Origin: Schleiferiaceae bacterium
GTDB lineage: Bacteria; Bacteroidota; Bacteroidia; Flavobacteriales; Schleiferiaceae
NCBI GenBank assembly: GCA_018401735.1
Contig: JAGYKI010000007.1
Coordinates: 1-64,000, forward strand
DNA: 64,000 nucleotides
Direction of reading: 5' to 3'
The position numbers and the translations under genes are program-made. Positions 8,488 to 18,017 of the stretch are shown here, piece after piece. Position 1 is the stretch's first letter. Each line of letters begins with the position of its first letter. Under the pieces are notes generated by a model that saw only the letters and a program-made list of their open reading frames with translations, was not told where the DNA came from and did not search any database.

Positions 8488-8988
8488 ATGACGGTTAAGA
8501 AAGTAATAATCGGAGGATGCCTTATCGGGGCATCCTTTTTTATTGGCTGTCAAAACTCAGTTAATGAAAACGCAGCAGCGGAAGTAGACGAAATTACCAC
8601 GGAGAACGCATCTAGCGAAAGCGAAGAAAAGGACTTAGATATGTACGAAGCAAGTGAACTAGCCTTGCTGATGCGTGGGATGTACGAGAAGAATTTGGAT
8701 TTAAGGCAGCAAATTATTGAAGGGAATATCCCCGAAAGTTTTCCTGAAGATTTTAAAACTATTCACACGGCCGAGGCCACCGAAGAGTTAAACGAAACTT
8801 TTAAAAGCCTTGCCGTACAGTACATCGCTAATATGGAAGCGATTACTCAGGCAAAAAATCCTGAGGAAGGTATTGTTGCTTATAATGCCATGATTAACAC
8901 TTGTGCGAGCTGCCACACCATTTATTGCCAAGGGCCTTTAGCCAAGATTAAAAGAATGCGCATTAGCAATCCGGGAGAAGCCTCATAA
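8488..8988 (+). CDS. Cytochrome c-like lipoprotein with one heme site
   Basis: This 166-aa protein starts with a signal peptide and lipobox FFIGC (Cys21), then an acidic linker. A helical region leads to CASCH (residues 139-143), a single CxxCH covalent heme site, followed by CQGPL. A lipid-anchored monoheme cytochrome facing the periplasm is the simplest reading, although the helical part resembles cytochrome c'-type bundles rather than class I folds. It is sandwiched without gaps between the DUF4920 lipoprotein and mnmD (mnmD starts at the next base), so all three are likely one transcript. The electron partner is unknown. Confidence 0.8.
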   Translation: MTVKKVIIGGCLIGASFFIGCQNSVNENAAAEVDEITTENASSESEEKDLDMYEASELALLMRGMYEKNLDLRQQIIEGNIPESFPEDFKTIHTAEATEELNETFKSLAVQYIANMEAITQAKNPEEGIVAYNAMINTCASCHTIYCQGPLAKIKRMRISNPGEAS

Positions 8989-9666
8989 ATGCAGCGAAAA
9001 CTCGTTCAAACTAAGGACAATTCATTTACACTTTTTGTACCCGAGCTGGATGAGCACTACCACTCTATTCACGGTGCTTTGGCCGAAGCGGAACATATTT
9101 TTATAGATGCGGGACTAAAACCTATCGAGGATCGGAATAGCATTTCCATCCTCGAAATTGGTTTTGGCAGTGGCCTAAATGCTTGTCTTACGGCGCTTTA
9201 CGCAGATGCGCAGGGATTAAACATTTTTTATCAAGGATTAGAAAAATATCCCGTTTTAGAGGAGGAATGGCGCGCTTTAAACTATCCATCCATCATCAAT
9301 CAGCCTGGAGTAGAACAGATGATGGTGAATCTGCATGCTGCTCCTTGGTCGGAAAAAACCCGATTAAATTCTCAGTTCCAACTTTTAAAAAGCCAAGTCG
9401 ACTTTCGCGAATTTCGGGCCGAAGAAAATACCTTCGATTTAATTTATTTTGATGCTTTTGCCCCATCTGCGCAAGCGAATTTATGGAGCTTAGCCGTATT
9501 TGCAGAAATGTACAAAAGCCTAAAAGTTGGTGGCCGACTGGTAACTTATTGCGTAAAGGGTTCGGTGCGTCGCACCATGCAAGAGGCTGGTTTTACGGTA
9601 GAAAAAATTCCTGGCCCGCCAGGCAAAAGGGAAATGGCCCGCGCGCTAAAACTAAGTGAGAAGTAG
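8989..9666 (+). CDS. mnmD: tRNA 5-methylaminomethyl-2-thiouridine methyltransferase (MnmD)
   Basis: A stand-alone version of the MnmC methyltransferase domain. It completes the wobble-uridine modification mnm5s2U34 using SAM. The 225-aa protein has the SAM-binding loop LEIGFGSGLNA, then LIYFDAFAPSAQANLW, which is the catalytic-side DAF(A)P motif of the DUF752 family, and ends GPPGKREMARAL. The oxidase domain of fused MnmC is absent, as usual in Bacteroidota. The codons for PSAQAN contain one of the recurring 13-bp ATCTGCGCAAGCG motifs. Confidence 0.92.
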   Translation: MQRKLVQTKDNSFTLFVPELDEHYHSIHGALAEAEHIFIDAGLKPIEDRNSISILEIGFGSGLNACLTALYADAQGLNIFYQGLEKYPVLEEEWRALNYPSIINQPGVEQMMVNLHAAPWSEKTRLNSQFQLLKSQVDFREFRAEENTFDLIYFDAFAPSAQANLWSLAVFAEMYKSLKVGGRLVTYCVKGSVRRTMQEAGFTVEKIPGPPGKREMARALKLSEK

Positions 9667-9736
9667 GCTACACGCATTACACAAAAAATCACCCTTCCGA
9701 TTACAACCTTTTGCTCACCTTTAGCGTATAGTTATT

Positions 9737-11713
9737 ATGCTAATATTCTGTAGAAAAGAAACTTACGGCTTGTATTTGTTATTTTCTTTCATCTCTAATG
9801 GTTTACTGGCCCAAAGAAGTGGAGAAAAGCAATACTTTGGTTACGACAACGCCTCTCAGCTGGAAATCAGCACTTTCGACTCGGGAGAATACGCTGTTGT
9901 TGCCAGCTCTAATAGCTCAGTCTTGGTGATCTTTTTCGATGTTTGCGCAGATACACTTTGGTCTCAAGAATTTTATAAAGGAGATAATTTCAATCGCTTA
10001 ATTAGAGCCCAAAACGATAATGAGTTTCTGTATCTCGCGGCTGCCTTAGGACAAAGTCAAGATACCGCTATCGGATTAATTAAATTAGATAAAAGTGGAC
10101 AGGTGCTATTCAGCAAAGGGATTAGTTCACCCGATACTTACCGCTGGTATCAGTTTCATGTCGATAAAGACAAGAACCTTTACTTTACAGGAAATTCGAC
10201 CAGTACTTCAAACAACTTAGCCAGCACGATACTAAAGCTCAACCCACAAGGGCAGGAAATTCATGCTTTTCAATACGGCTCCAGCTTTATTTGGGGCATG
10301 TCCATTCCAGCTGTAAACGGCGGATTATTAAATATTACGGGCACTACCCTTTTTAAGGTGGACGCTAACGGTGGTTTAGAATGGGCCAAACGTTTTGATG
10401 GCATTTACCAAAGCTCTATTCCTCCTATAGCACTTAATGATGGCTATTTAATTTTCGGGAATTTTGTTGGTGCCTTAGACCGAAACGTGATTTTTAAAAT
10501 TGATTTACAAGGCAATCTAGTATGGACCAGCAGGACCTTTTTAGACATTAATTACAATAGTGCAACACTCGACCCCAATGGCAATATTTTGGTTAGCTTC
10601 ACGCGCTTTATTAACAGCGGCCCTCAATGGGGAATTCAAAAAATTTCGTCCGCAGGTTCCTTAATGGGCTCTTGGCTTTTTCCCTACAGCAGCGGTGATG
10701 GTGTTTACTGTAAAGATTTACAATTATTAGACGCCAATTCTATGGTATTAGGCGGTCTTATTAATTTCAATTTCGCCAATTACGGTGCAACAATTCTGCG
10801 CTACCTACCCTTAAATCTCGCCGACCTTGAAACCTGCACTCCTACTCTTTTAGGCCTATCTACCGAACCCAGTCAAATAAGCCCCAATCCTTCAGTGGGT
10901 AGTTTCAGCCCCCTGCGTTTTAACTTTTTCCAGATTGACAATCGGAGTTTTACAAAGCAATCCATCTTTATAGTCGAGAATAACTTTTGCCAAAACAATC
11001 ATACTAACTTCCGCTTTGATCTTGGTCCAGACACCACGGTTTGCTTAAACAGTGATCTTATTCTTAAAGCGGATACTAGCGCCGAAGATTTTTTATACCG
11101 CTGGAATACGGGCGAAACCACTGCAGAAATCACAGTGCAAGATGAAGGCTTGTATTGGCTAGAAATTAGCGATGAATGTGGCAGTTTATTTTTTAGTGAT
11201 AGTATGGCGGTTAACTACTTTCCCGCTAGTAATTTCAGCACTAGTTTTAGTCCCGAGCGCGCCAAGCCGGGCGAACAAGTTAATTTTATCGCTACCGGTG
11301 AAGGAACTTTCAACTGGTATTTGCTCGACCAAATTAAAGTAGGTAAATCAGTTAACTTCGCGGCTAATAGTGCTTTCGCAGATGGGGTAATTTGCGAGTT
11401 TATCGATACCAATAATTGTGCGAACTACGATACTCTTTATCCCGAAATTTTAGATGCGCAAATCTTTATGCCCAACGCTTTCAGCCCCAATGGCGATGGC
11501 CTTAATGAGCTTTTTGGTTTAGAAGCGGGAACAGTTTATTTTTATAGTTTAGATATTTTCGATCGTTATGGCGCACGTTTAGCAAGCTTGGCGAATGAAT
11601 CGTGGGATGGCGCTCAATATTCTGCGGGTCCTTATATTTACATCCTGATGTACCAAATTGGTCCAGCTACCAAAACCAAAACCATAAAGGGGATGGTAAA
11701 CCTTATTCGATGA
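9737..11713 (+). CDS. Secreted protein with T9SS type B (gliding-motility-type) C-terminal domain
   Basis: A 658-aa protein with an N-terminal signal peptide ending near LLAQ. Residues about 30-370 contain degenerate propeller-like repeats with Asp-Gly turns (for example KLDKSGQVLF, KLNPQGQEI, KVDANGGLEW). A PKD/Ig-like segment follows (about 415-540), including GPDTTVCLNSDLILKA and RWNTGETTAEITV. The last 85 residues start FMPNAFSPNGDGLNELF, the type B T9SS sorting domain. It should be secreted to the cell surface. The stop overlaps the start of the NUDIX gene (ATGA). The target or ligand is unknown. Confidence 0.88.
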   Translation: MLIFCRKETYGLYLLFSFISNGLLAQRSGEKQYFGYDNASQLEISTFDSGEYAVVASSNSSVLVIFFDVCADTLWSQEFYKGDNFNRLIRAQNDNEFLYLAAALGQSQDTAIGLIKLDKSGQVLFSKGISSPDTYRWYQFHVDKDKNLYFTGNSTSTSNNLASTILKLNPQGQEIHAFQYGSSFIWGMSIPAVNGGLLNITGTTLFKVDANGGLEWAKRFDGIYQSSIPPIALNDGYLIFGNFVGALDRNVIFKIDLQGNLVWTSRTFLDINYNSATLDPNGNILVSFTRFINSGPQWGIQKISSAGSLMGSWLFPYSSGDGVYCKDLQLLDANSMVLGGLINFNFANYGATILRYLPLNLADLETCTPTLLGLSTEPSQISPNPSVGSFSPLRFNFFQIDNRSFTKQSIFIVENNFCQNNHTNFRFDLGPDTTVCLNSDLILKADTSAEDFLYRWNTGETTAEITVQDEGLYWLEISDECGSLFFSDSMAVNYFPASNFSTSFSPERAKPGEQVNFIATGEGTFNWYLLDQIKVGKSVNFAANSAFADGVICEFIDTNNCANYDTLYPEILDAQIFMPNAFSPNGDGLNELFGLEAGTVYFYSLDIFDRYGARLASLANESWDGAQYSAGPYIYILMYQIGPATKTKTIKGMVNLIR

Positions 11714-12150
11714 GCGAAATAAACGCCTTTACCATACGAGTTTACGGATTGCTAATTTCCGAAGAAAGCCTATTGCTTTCGCAAGAAAACATCTACGGCA
11801 GTATCTACACCAAATTACCAGGAGGTGGACTAGAGTTTGGCGAAGGCACTATTGAATGTTTGCAGCGAGAGTTTATGGAAGAAGCCAATTTGGCTATTCG
11901 CGTAGAGGATCATTTTTACACTACCGAAGAATTTGTGGTTTCCGCATTTAATCCGCAAATGCAGGTAATGAGTATTTATTACAAAATTAGTTGTGCGAAT
12001 CTGTCACCTTTATCGCATCTGCCGCCGAGCGACTTTAAGAAGCATGGTGACCAAAAACTGTTTTGGAAAAAGCTTTCCGAGCTTAGTATTAATGACGTAG
12101 ATCTTAATCTTGATAAAATCGTAATTAAGAGACTGCTGCAAGGGCCTTAA
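11710..12150 (+). CDS. NUDIX hydrolase
   Basis: A 146-aa protein starting at ATG 11710, which overlaps the upstream stop by 4 nt; longer starts run through the secreted-protein gene. The NUDIX box is GGLEFGEGTIECLQREFMEE, followed by ANL. It fits Gx5Ex7REUxEExGU except that the last Gly is Asn. NUDIX enzymes hydrolyse nucleoside diphosphates linked to another group. The substrate cannot be read from the sequence. The coupling to a T9SS protein is probably positional only. Confidence 0.88.
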   Translation: MSEINAFTIRVYGLLISEESLLLSQENIYGSIYTKLPGGGLEFGEGTIECLQREFMEEANLAIRVEDHFYTTEEFVVSAFNPQMQVMSIYYKISCANLSPLSHLPPSDFKKHGDQKLFWKKLSELSINDVDLNLDKIVIKRLLQGP

Positions 12151-12223
12151 AATAATTCGCGCTTAGTAATAGTTGTCACCTGTCAGGAAAGGCTTTCACA
12201 CTATTTTTGGGAAAACAATTTTA

Positions 12224-13822
12224 ATGAAACTAGCCAAAACCCTCCTAAGCCTAATTCTAGCCTTTCAGCTTAATGCCCAAAACGACTTCAATTTTCACTT
12301 AGAACCAGTAAACATTAGTAATCTGGGTGGTATTCAATCCTTTTCTCACGGGGAGTATCAAGGTAAGTGGATCATTTTTGGTGGTCGCTTAGACGGACTG
12401 CACCAAAGACAACCTTTTGCGGCCTTTAGCAATGTAGGCCATAACGATCAAATTATTGTGGTAGACATCAATGCCGAAACCAGTCAATCCTACCCCAGCT
12501 CTAGCCTTCCCGGATCTTTATACGATCAACTACGTTCCACCAATATGCAATCCTATCAGCAAGATAGTCTACTTATTTTGGTAGGTGGTTATGGGTACGC
12601 ATCTGCGCAAGCGGACCACATTACGCACCCTTATGTGACCATAGTAAATTTAAAGGGACTGCTTAATGCACTGAATACAGGAGCTAGCATTAATCCCTAT
12701 TTCAGACAAATTCTGGATCAAGATATGGCGGTTACTGGAGGCTATTTGGAAAAGTTATACAACAGCTACTATATTGTGGGCGGCCAGCGTTTCGACGGTC
12801 GCTATAACCCGCATAATGGTCCCTCTTTTACACAAACCTACACCAGTGCAGTACGCCGTTTTGAATTAATAAATAACAATGGGGCCTTTTCAATTATTTG
12901 GCAAAATGCTTATAACGACACGGCCCTTTTCCATCGTCGCGATTATAATGTGCTTCCGCAGATTGGTTTAAATGGTGAAGAAGCTTTGATTGCCTTCTCG
13001 GGTGTTTTCCAACAAAATGTGGATCTTCCCTATTTAAATGCGGTTTATGTGGATAGCAGCTCTTATAATGAAATCCCCAATTTCTCGCAATATTACAATC
13101 ATTACCATTGCGCTAGTATTGCCATGTATGACTCATCTGCGCAAGCGATGCACAATGTATTTTTTGGAGGCATAGCGCAATATTACGATTTAAACGGAGT
13201 GCTAACACAAGATAATAATGTGCCTTTTGTGAAGACCATTGCCCGCGTAAGTCGCGATGCGCAAGGAAATTATAGCGAACATAAATTAGCCGCAGAAATG
13301 CCTAGCTTATTAGGAGCTGGCTCAGAGTTTTTTATTGCGGAGAATACACCAAAAACCGCCAGCGACATTATTAAATTCGACCAACTGAACGGCGACACTA
13401 TTTTAATCGGCTACATTTTAGGAGGAATTGAAAGTTCAGCCCCAAATATTTTCAACAGCAATACTGGCACACAAAGTTCGGCTAGTGGAAAACTGTTTAA
13501 AGTATATCTTTTAAAAAACACGAGTATCGGCCAGAGTGAGTTAAACCCGCAAAGCATTGAAAACTGGCAACTTCAAGTGAGCCCTAACCCAAGTTCCAAC
13601 TATTTACGTTTGCAATTTTACAGCGAAGAATCAACTACTTACACCCTAAGTTTACGTGATACTCAAGGTAGATTAATTCTTAATGAAGAAATTGCTGCTA
13701 CTGCTATCTCTGGCTTAAGAAACGAGGAATTGGCGGTTAGCAAGTTGGCGGCAGGACAATATTATGTGCTTTTACAGAATGAAAAAGGCAAAAAAGTTCA
13801 GCAAAAGGTAATTATTCGTTGA
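12224..13822 (+). CDS. Secreted kelch-like protein with T9SS type A sorting domain
   Basis: A 532-aa protein from ATG 12224, giving a clean signal peptide (MKLAKTLLSLILAFQLNAQ). The body has kelch-like propeller features: GKWIIFGGRLDG, LLILVGGYGY, YIVGGQRFDGRY, NVFFGGIAQYY and GYILGGIESS. The final 75 residues begin LQVSPNPSSNYLRLQF and end GQYYVLLQNEKGKKVQQKVII, the type A T9SS signal that directs secretion and cell-surface attachment. The ligand is unknown. Two copies of the 13-bp ATCTGCGCAAGCG motif lie in this gene (12601 and 13135). Confidence 0.88.
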   Translation: MKLAKTLLSLILAFQLNAQNDFNFHLEPVNISNLGGIQSFSHGEYQGKWIIFGGRLDGLHQRQPFAAFSNVGHNDQIIVVDINAETSQSYPSSSLPGSLYDQLRSTNMQSYQQDSLLILVGGYGYASAQADHITHPYVTIVNLKGLLNALNTGASINPYFRQILDQDMAVTGGYLEKLYNSYYIVGGQRFDGRYNPHNGPSFTQTYTSAVRRFELINNNGAFSIIWQNAYNDTALFHRRDYNVLPQIGLNGEEALIAFSGVFQQNVDLPYLNAVYVDSSSYNEIPNFSQYYNHYHCASIAMYDSSAQAMHNVFFGGIAQYYDLNGVLTQDNNVPFVKTIARVSRDAQGNYSEHKLAAEMPSLLGAGSEFFIAENTPKTASDIIKFDQLNGDTILIGYILGGIESSAPNIFNSNTGTQSSASGKLFKVYLLKNTSIGQSELNPQSIENWQLQVSPNPSSNYLRLQFYSEESTTYTLSLRDTQGRLILNEEIAATAISGLRNEELAVSKLAAGQYYVLLQNEKGKKVQQKVIIR

Positions 13823-13879
13823 AACAGGAGCTAAACCAAAAGGCTTTGCATACGTTTAGCTATACGTAAACCATGCAAT

Positions 13880-14785
13880 ATGACTGTTTTAATTAGTGGA
13901 GGTAGCGGCTTAGTGGGAGAAGCTATCACCCAAATTCTCCTCGCGAAAAATTTCTCTGTGCGTCATTTAAGCCGCCGCGCCAGTCGCCGGCCCGATGGCG
14001 TAGAAGTTTTTGCTTGGGACCCCGATAAGGGCACTATTGACGAAGCCGCTTTTAAAGACCTTCATTATATTATAAATCTCGCTGGTGCTTCCATTGCCAA
14101 ACGTTGGACACCCGAATATAAAAGTGAAGTCCTACGCAGTCGCGTAGAGGGTACGCGCTTACTTTTTAATACTGTGGAAAAATTAGGCACGCCTTTAAAG
14201 GCTTTTCTATCCGCTTCCGCGGTAGGTTACTACCCCAATAGCCTAAGTGAAACCTTTAGTGAGGATGACGCGCCGGGCAATGATTTCCTTTCTTTAGTTT
14301 GCCAAAAATGGGAACAAGAAGCGATAAACTTTGAACAAATAGGCATCAAAACCTTCCGCCTGCGCATTGGCATTGTGCTTTCTACCAAAGGTGGCGCGCT
14401 TCCGCAGATGGCGCTTCCCATAAAATATGGCTTCGGCGCAGCCCTTGGTAGTGGCAAACAATGGATGCCCTGGATTCACCTCGAAGACTTAGCGCGACAA
14501 TTTGTGCATTGCATAGAAAACAACCACTTAGAAGGCGGAGTTTACAATGCGGTTGGACCAAAATCGGTGACTAATAAAGTACTAACCGAGGCTATTGCGA
14601 AAAGCTTAGGTAGACCGCTTATTCTGCCAGCAGTTCCAGCCTTTGCTTTAAAATTAATCCTAGGCGAGATGTCGGAAACCGTACTAGCAAGTAACCGCTG
14701 TTCGCACGAAAAAATCCATTCTAGTGGTTTCAAATATAAATTCCCTCTATTAGAGCAAGCTTTGAATAACCTATATGACAAATAG
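13880..14785 (+). CDS. TIGR01777 family NAD(P)-dependent epimerase (YfcH-like)
   Basis: A 301-aa extended short-chain dehydrogenase-like protein. It opens TVLISGGSGLVGEAI, the Rossmann dinucleotide loop, followed by HYIINLAGASIAKRW, SASAVGYYP and the family-specific RLRIGIVLSTKGGALPQM and PWIHLEDLAR. The C-terminal DUF1731 portion is present (LILGEMSETVLASNRC). Members are called sugar-nucleotide epimerases, but no substrate is firmly assigned. It sits between an exported kelch protein and an exported peptidase with gaps of about 40-60 bp. Confidence 0.9.
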   Translation: MTVLISGGSGLVGEAITQILLAKNFSVRHLSRRASRRPDGVEVFAWDPDKGTIDEAAFKDLHYIINLAGASIAKRWTPEYKSEVLRSRVEGTRLLFNTVEKLGTPLKAFLSASAVGYYPNSLSETFSEDDAPGNDFLSLVCQKWEQEAINFEQIGIKTFRLRIGIVLSTKGGALPQMALPIKYGFGAALGSGKQWMPWIHLEDLARQFVHCIENNHLEGGVYNAVGPKSVTNKVLTEAIAKSLGRPLILPAVPAFALKLILGEMSETVLASNRCSHEKIHSSGFKYKFPLLEQALNNLYDK

Positions 14786-14790
14786 ATTTC

Positions 14791-14798
14791 TATTTTTG
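14791..14798 (+). promoter_or_regulatory. Candidate -7 element for the M1 peptidase gene
   Basis: TATTTTTG matches TAnnTTTG 29 nt before the ATG. A TTG at 14762-14764 is 26 nt upstream, slightly long. Confidence 0.45.
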
Positions 14799-14827
14799 AC
14801 CTTCATTAAAAAGAACCAAGCATTTAT

Positions 14828-17119
14828 ATGAAGCGATTACTAGTAGTTCTTAGTGCATTCAGCTTATCGTTTTTGGCTCAGGGCCAAAATATCAATCAAA
14901 GTAAATTTCGACAATTATCTGATCAATTAGCAACCCCAAATATGTATCGCACAGGAGGGGGTGCACCAGGCGCTTTTTACTACCAGCAGCAAGCCAATTA
15001 TAAAATGGATATTCGTCTGGATGATGAAAACCAAAGAATTTATGGCGAGCAAACGATAACCTATATCAACAATGCACCCGAGTCGCTGGAGTATTTATGG
15101 GTGCAGTTAGATCAAAACATGCGTGCACAAAATAGCCTTACCCAGCAAATGAAAACTTCATCGGTTGGCAAGGGTATGAGCGCCAATCAAATAAAAGACC
15201 TCTTCTATAATTTTGATGGAGGTTTTAAAATAGACCAGGTTAGCAACGAAGAAGGAACAAAGCAAGGCCATACCATCAATTACACTATGATGCGTATCAA
15301 TCTAGATGCTCCGTTAAAGCACGGCGATAGTGTTAGTTTCAGCGTAAAGTGGTGGTATAATATTAATGATCGTGCGAAACTTGGCGGCCGCTCAGGCTTA
15401 GAGTATTTTGCCGATGAAGACAATTACCTCTATACCATTGCGCAGTTTTTCCCGCGCATGGCGGTTTATAACGACGTAGAAGGCTGGCAAAATAAACAGT
15501 TCTTGGGGAGAGGTGAGTATGCTTTACCCTTTGGAAATTACGATGTGAAAATCACCGTTCCCTCCGACCATATTGTAGGTGCCACGGGTACTTTACAAAA
15601 TGCCGAAGAAGTTCTTAGTAGTGAACAATTAGAACGCTTAGCCAATGCTAAACAGAATACCGAAGATCCAGTTTTTATTGTAACCGAATCGGAAGCAAAA
15701 AGTGCCGAAAAGAAAAAGGCCAAAGGTGAAAAGACTTGGCACTTTCAGGCAGAGAATGTGCGCGATTTTGCTTTCTGCTCTTCGCGTAAATTTATTTGGG
15801 ATGCTATGGCGGTTAAATTTGGCGAGCGCACCGTCTTAGCCATGAGTTATTACCCTAAAGAAGGTAATCCGCTTTGGGAACGCTATTCAACCCGCGTAGT
15901 AGCGCATACTTTAAAAGTTTATTCAAAATACACTTTCGACTATCCTTATCCTGTTGCGATTTCGGTACACACCGATAGAATTGGGATGGAGTACCCCATG
16001 ATTTGTTTCAACGGCGGTCGTCCAGATTCGGATGGCACCTATAGTAAGCGTACCAAATACGGCATGATTGGCGTAATCATCCATGAAGTAGGACATAATT
16101 ACTTCCCCATGATCGTTAATAGCGACGAGCGTCAGTGGACTTGGATGGATGAAGGTTTGAATACCTTTCTTCAATATTTAACAGAACAAGAATGGGAAGA
16201 AGATTATCCCAGTCGTCGCGGACCAGCTTACTTAATCGCTCCGTATATGCGCTCTGAGAAAAGTGATATGGTACCGATTATGACCAATTCGGAAAGCATC
16301 TTACAATTTGGCAATAATGCCTATGGCAAACCTGCTACCGCCTTAAATATTCTTCGCGAAACGGTAATGGGCCGCGAGCTTTTCGATTATTCCTTCAAGC
16401 GCTATAGCCAAAGATGGATGTTTAAGCACCCTACTCCTTCCGACTTTTTTCGCACGATGGAAGATGCTTCAGCCGTAGATTTAGATTGGTTTTTTAGAGG
16501 TTGGTTTTACACAACCGATAATGTAGAAATCGCCCTAAGTGACGTGAAGTGGTACCGATTGAATTCTAAAAATCCCGAAATTGAAAAGCCCATTGAGCGC
16601 AAAGAAGCCCAGAATGAATTTATTGGGGATACCCGAAATGAAGCCGATTTAAAAGGAAAGCATTACAGCGATGCTCATCCAGAAATGGCTGACTTCTACA
16701 ATGAAAATGACGACTGGACTGTTTTCCCAATTGACAAGAAAGAATACGAGAAATACCGTAAATCGTTAAACGAAGATGAAAAAGAAGTTTTAGACGCTGG
16801 CTATAATTTTTACGAGCTCAACTTCCAAAACAAGGGCGGCTTAGTAATGCCTATTATTCTTCGCTTCACTTTCGTAGACGGCAGCCAAATAGTTAGCCGT
16901 CACCCCGCGGAAATTTGGCTTAAAAATGAAGAAGCCTTCTCTAAAGTGTTTGTCTTTGAAAAAGAAGTGAAGCAAATTGAATTAGATCCTTTCTTGGAGA
17001 CGGCTGATACTGATTTAGAAAACAATAATTGGCCACCAAAAGTAGTACAGAATCGTTTCGACCTATATAAAAGCAGAGACTATTCACGTGATAACGAAAT
17101 GCAAAGAGCAAAAAAATAG
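14828..17119 (+). CDS. M1 family zinc metallopeptidase, exported
   Basis: A 763-aa aminopeptidase-type protein with a signal peptide (cut near FLAQGQ). The zinc site is HEVGH (His419, Glu420, His423) with the third ligand Glu442 in WMDEGLN. The exopeptidase motif appears as GMEYPMICFNGG about 30 residues earlier, replacing the classic GAMEN. The N-terminal part is the beta-saddle domain typical of M1. No T9SS tail is present, so it is probably periplasmic or outer-membrane associated. Related Bacteroidota proteins of this size are common. Its natural substrate is unknown. Confidence 0.9.
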   Translation: MKRLLVVLSAFSLSFLAQGQNINQSKFRQLSDQLATPNMYRTGGGAPGAFYYQQQANYKMDIRLDDENQRIYGEQTITYINNAPESLEYLWVQLDQNMRAQNSLTQQMKTSSVGKGMSANQIKDLFYNFDGGFKIDQVSNEEGTKQGHTINYTMMRINLDAPLKHGDSVSFSVKWWYNINDRAKLGGRSGLEYFADEDNYLYTIAQFFPRMAVYNDVEGWQNKQFLGRGEYALPFGNYDVKITVPSDHIVGATGTLQNAEEVLSSEQLERLANAKQNTEDPVFIVTESEAKSAEKKKAKGEKTWHFQAENVRDFAFCSSRKFIWDAMAVKFGERTVLAMSYYPKEGNPLWERYSTRVVAHTLKVYSKYTFDYPYPVAISVHTDRIGMEYPMICFNGGRPDSDGTYSKRTKYGMIGVIIHEVGHNYFPMIVNSDERQWTWMDEGLNTFLQYLTEQEWEEDYPSRRGPAYLIAPYMRSEKSDMVPIMTNSESILQFGNNAYGKPATALNILRETVMGRELFDYSFKRYSQRWMFKHPTPSDFFRTMEDASAVDLDWFFRGWFYTTDNVEIALSDVKWYRLNSKNPEIEKPIERKEAQNEFIGDTRNEADLKGKHYSDAHPEMADFYNENDDWTVFPIDKKEYEKYRKSLNEDEKEVLDAGYNFYELNFQNKGGLVMPIILRFTFVDGSQIVSRHPAEIWLKNEEAFSKVFVFEKEVKQIELDPFLETADTDLENNNWPPKVVQNRFDLYKSRDYSRDNEMQRAKK

Positions 17120-17214
17120 GGCAAATGCCGTATGGTATGGCTGCATTTAAAGCGCAATATTTGTTTTGACAATAAGCGCATGCTTTAAGTGTCGTTCCCC
17201 CCTCCTTTAGATAA

Positions 17215-17251
17215 AAAGGCCACCAAGTTTTACTTGCTGGTCTTTTTTTTT
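17215..17251 (+). terminator. Probable terminator of the M1 peptidase gene
   Basis: An imperfect stem AAAGGCCACCAAG/CTTGCTGGTCTTT with a short loop runs into nine T. Confidence 0.75.
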
Positions 17252-17261
17252 CACTTTAAAA

Positions 17262-17298
17262 AACGTGAGTTTGACTATAAATCATAGTCTCAGATTTT
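17262..17298 (+). repeat. Dispersed intergenic repeat, copy A
   Basis: The element begins AACGTGAGTTTGACTAT and continues AAATCATAGTCTCAGATTT. It contains a 6-bp hairpin GACTAT/ATAGTC. It matches copy B at 25848-25883 with two differences. The rest of this 313-bp gap shows no gene. Confidence 0.75.
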
Positions 17299-17432
17299 CA
17301 ATAAAAAGCAATTCTTAGCAGCCTAACTATATAAAAGATGTCTGAATCCTAATTTCACCTGATGATGCAAGTGTTGAAAATTCCCCTACTAGCTCATCTA
17401 GCGCAAGCGAATTAATATGCATTTTTGTGGCG

Positions 17433-18017
17433 ATGAAAAACGCTTTCCCTAGTTTAATACTATTACTAGTCCTCAGTTTAGGCTCTTGTAAGTCTTTAGA
17501 AAGAGGTAGCAGCCGTCCTAATGAGCCTGCAGGCCCAGAAGTGGAACACGAGCTCTTAAAGCGTCACAATAAAACGCGTACTAAGAAGGTGAAAGAGACC
17601 GCCAAGAAAGAAAGAGAGGCAAATGAAACTAAGCCCACAAAACGCGAAGAAAAGGATTTACAAAAATTTGTTGAAGATTGGTATGGTACCCCGCATCGCA
17701 TGGGAGGTACTACCAAAAATGGTGTTGATTGCAGCGGCTTTGTAATTGTAGCTTACCGCGAAGTTTTTGAAAAAGATTTTAAAGGGCGCAGAGCGGAAGA
17801 TATTTTCGCGGAAATAGAAATAGTGAAATGGGAAGATCTTCAAAAAGGGGATTTAGTCTTTTTTAAGGTGCAAGGCCGACGGATTGACCACGTGGGGATT
17901 TATATGGGAGACGGCAACTTTGCCCATACTAGCTCTAGCAAGGGTGTGATGATTAGCGCCTTAGACAATCCTTATTGGTCCAAACGATACTTTAAAGCGG
18001 GTCGATACAAATCTTAG
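17433..18017 (+). CDS. NlpC/P60 (C40) peptidoglycan hydrolase lipoprotein
   Basis: A 194-aa protein from ATG 17433; a GTG two codons earlier is also possible. The lipobox is LSLGSC. A Lys/Glu-rich charged linker of about 55 residues leads to the NlpC/P60 domain. The catalytic Cys100 is in GVDCSGF, His153 in RIDHVGIYMG, and the third polar residue His165 in FAHTSS. These enzymes cut D-glutamyl-diaminopimelate bonds in cell-wall peptides. The stop codon overlaps the end of the convergent YCII gene by 4 nt. Confidence 0.92.
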   Translation: MKNAFPSLILLLVLSLGSCKSLERGSSRPNEPAGPEVEHELLKRHNKTRTKKVKETAKKEREANETKPTKREEKDLQKFVEDWYGTPHRMGGTTKNGVDCSGFVIVAYREVFEKDFKGRRAEDIFAEIEIVKWEDLQKGDLVFFKVQGRRIDHVGIYMGDGNFAHTSSSKGVMISALDNPYWSKRYFKAGRYKS

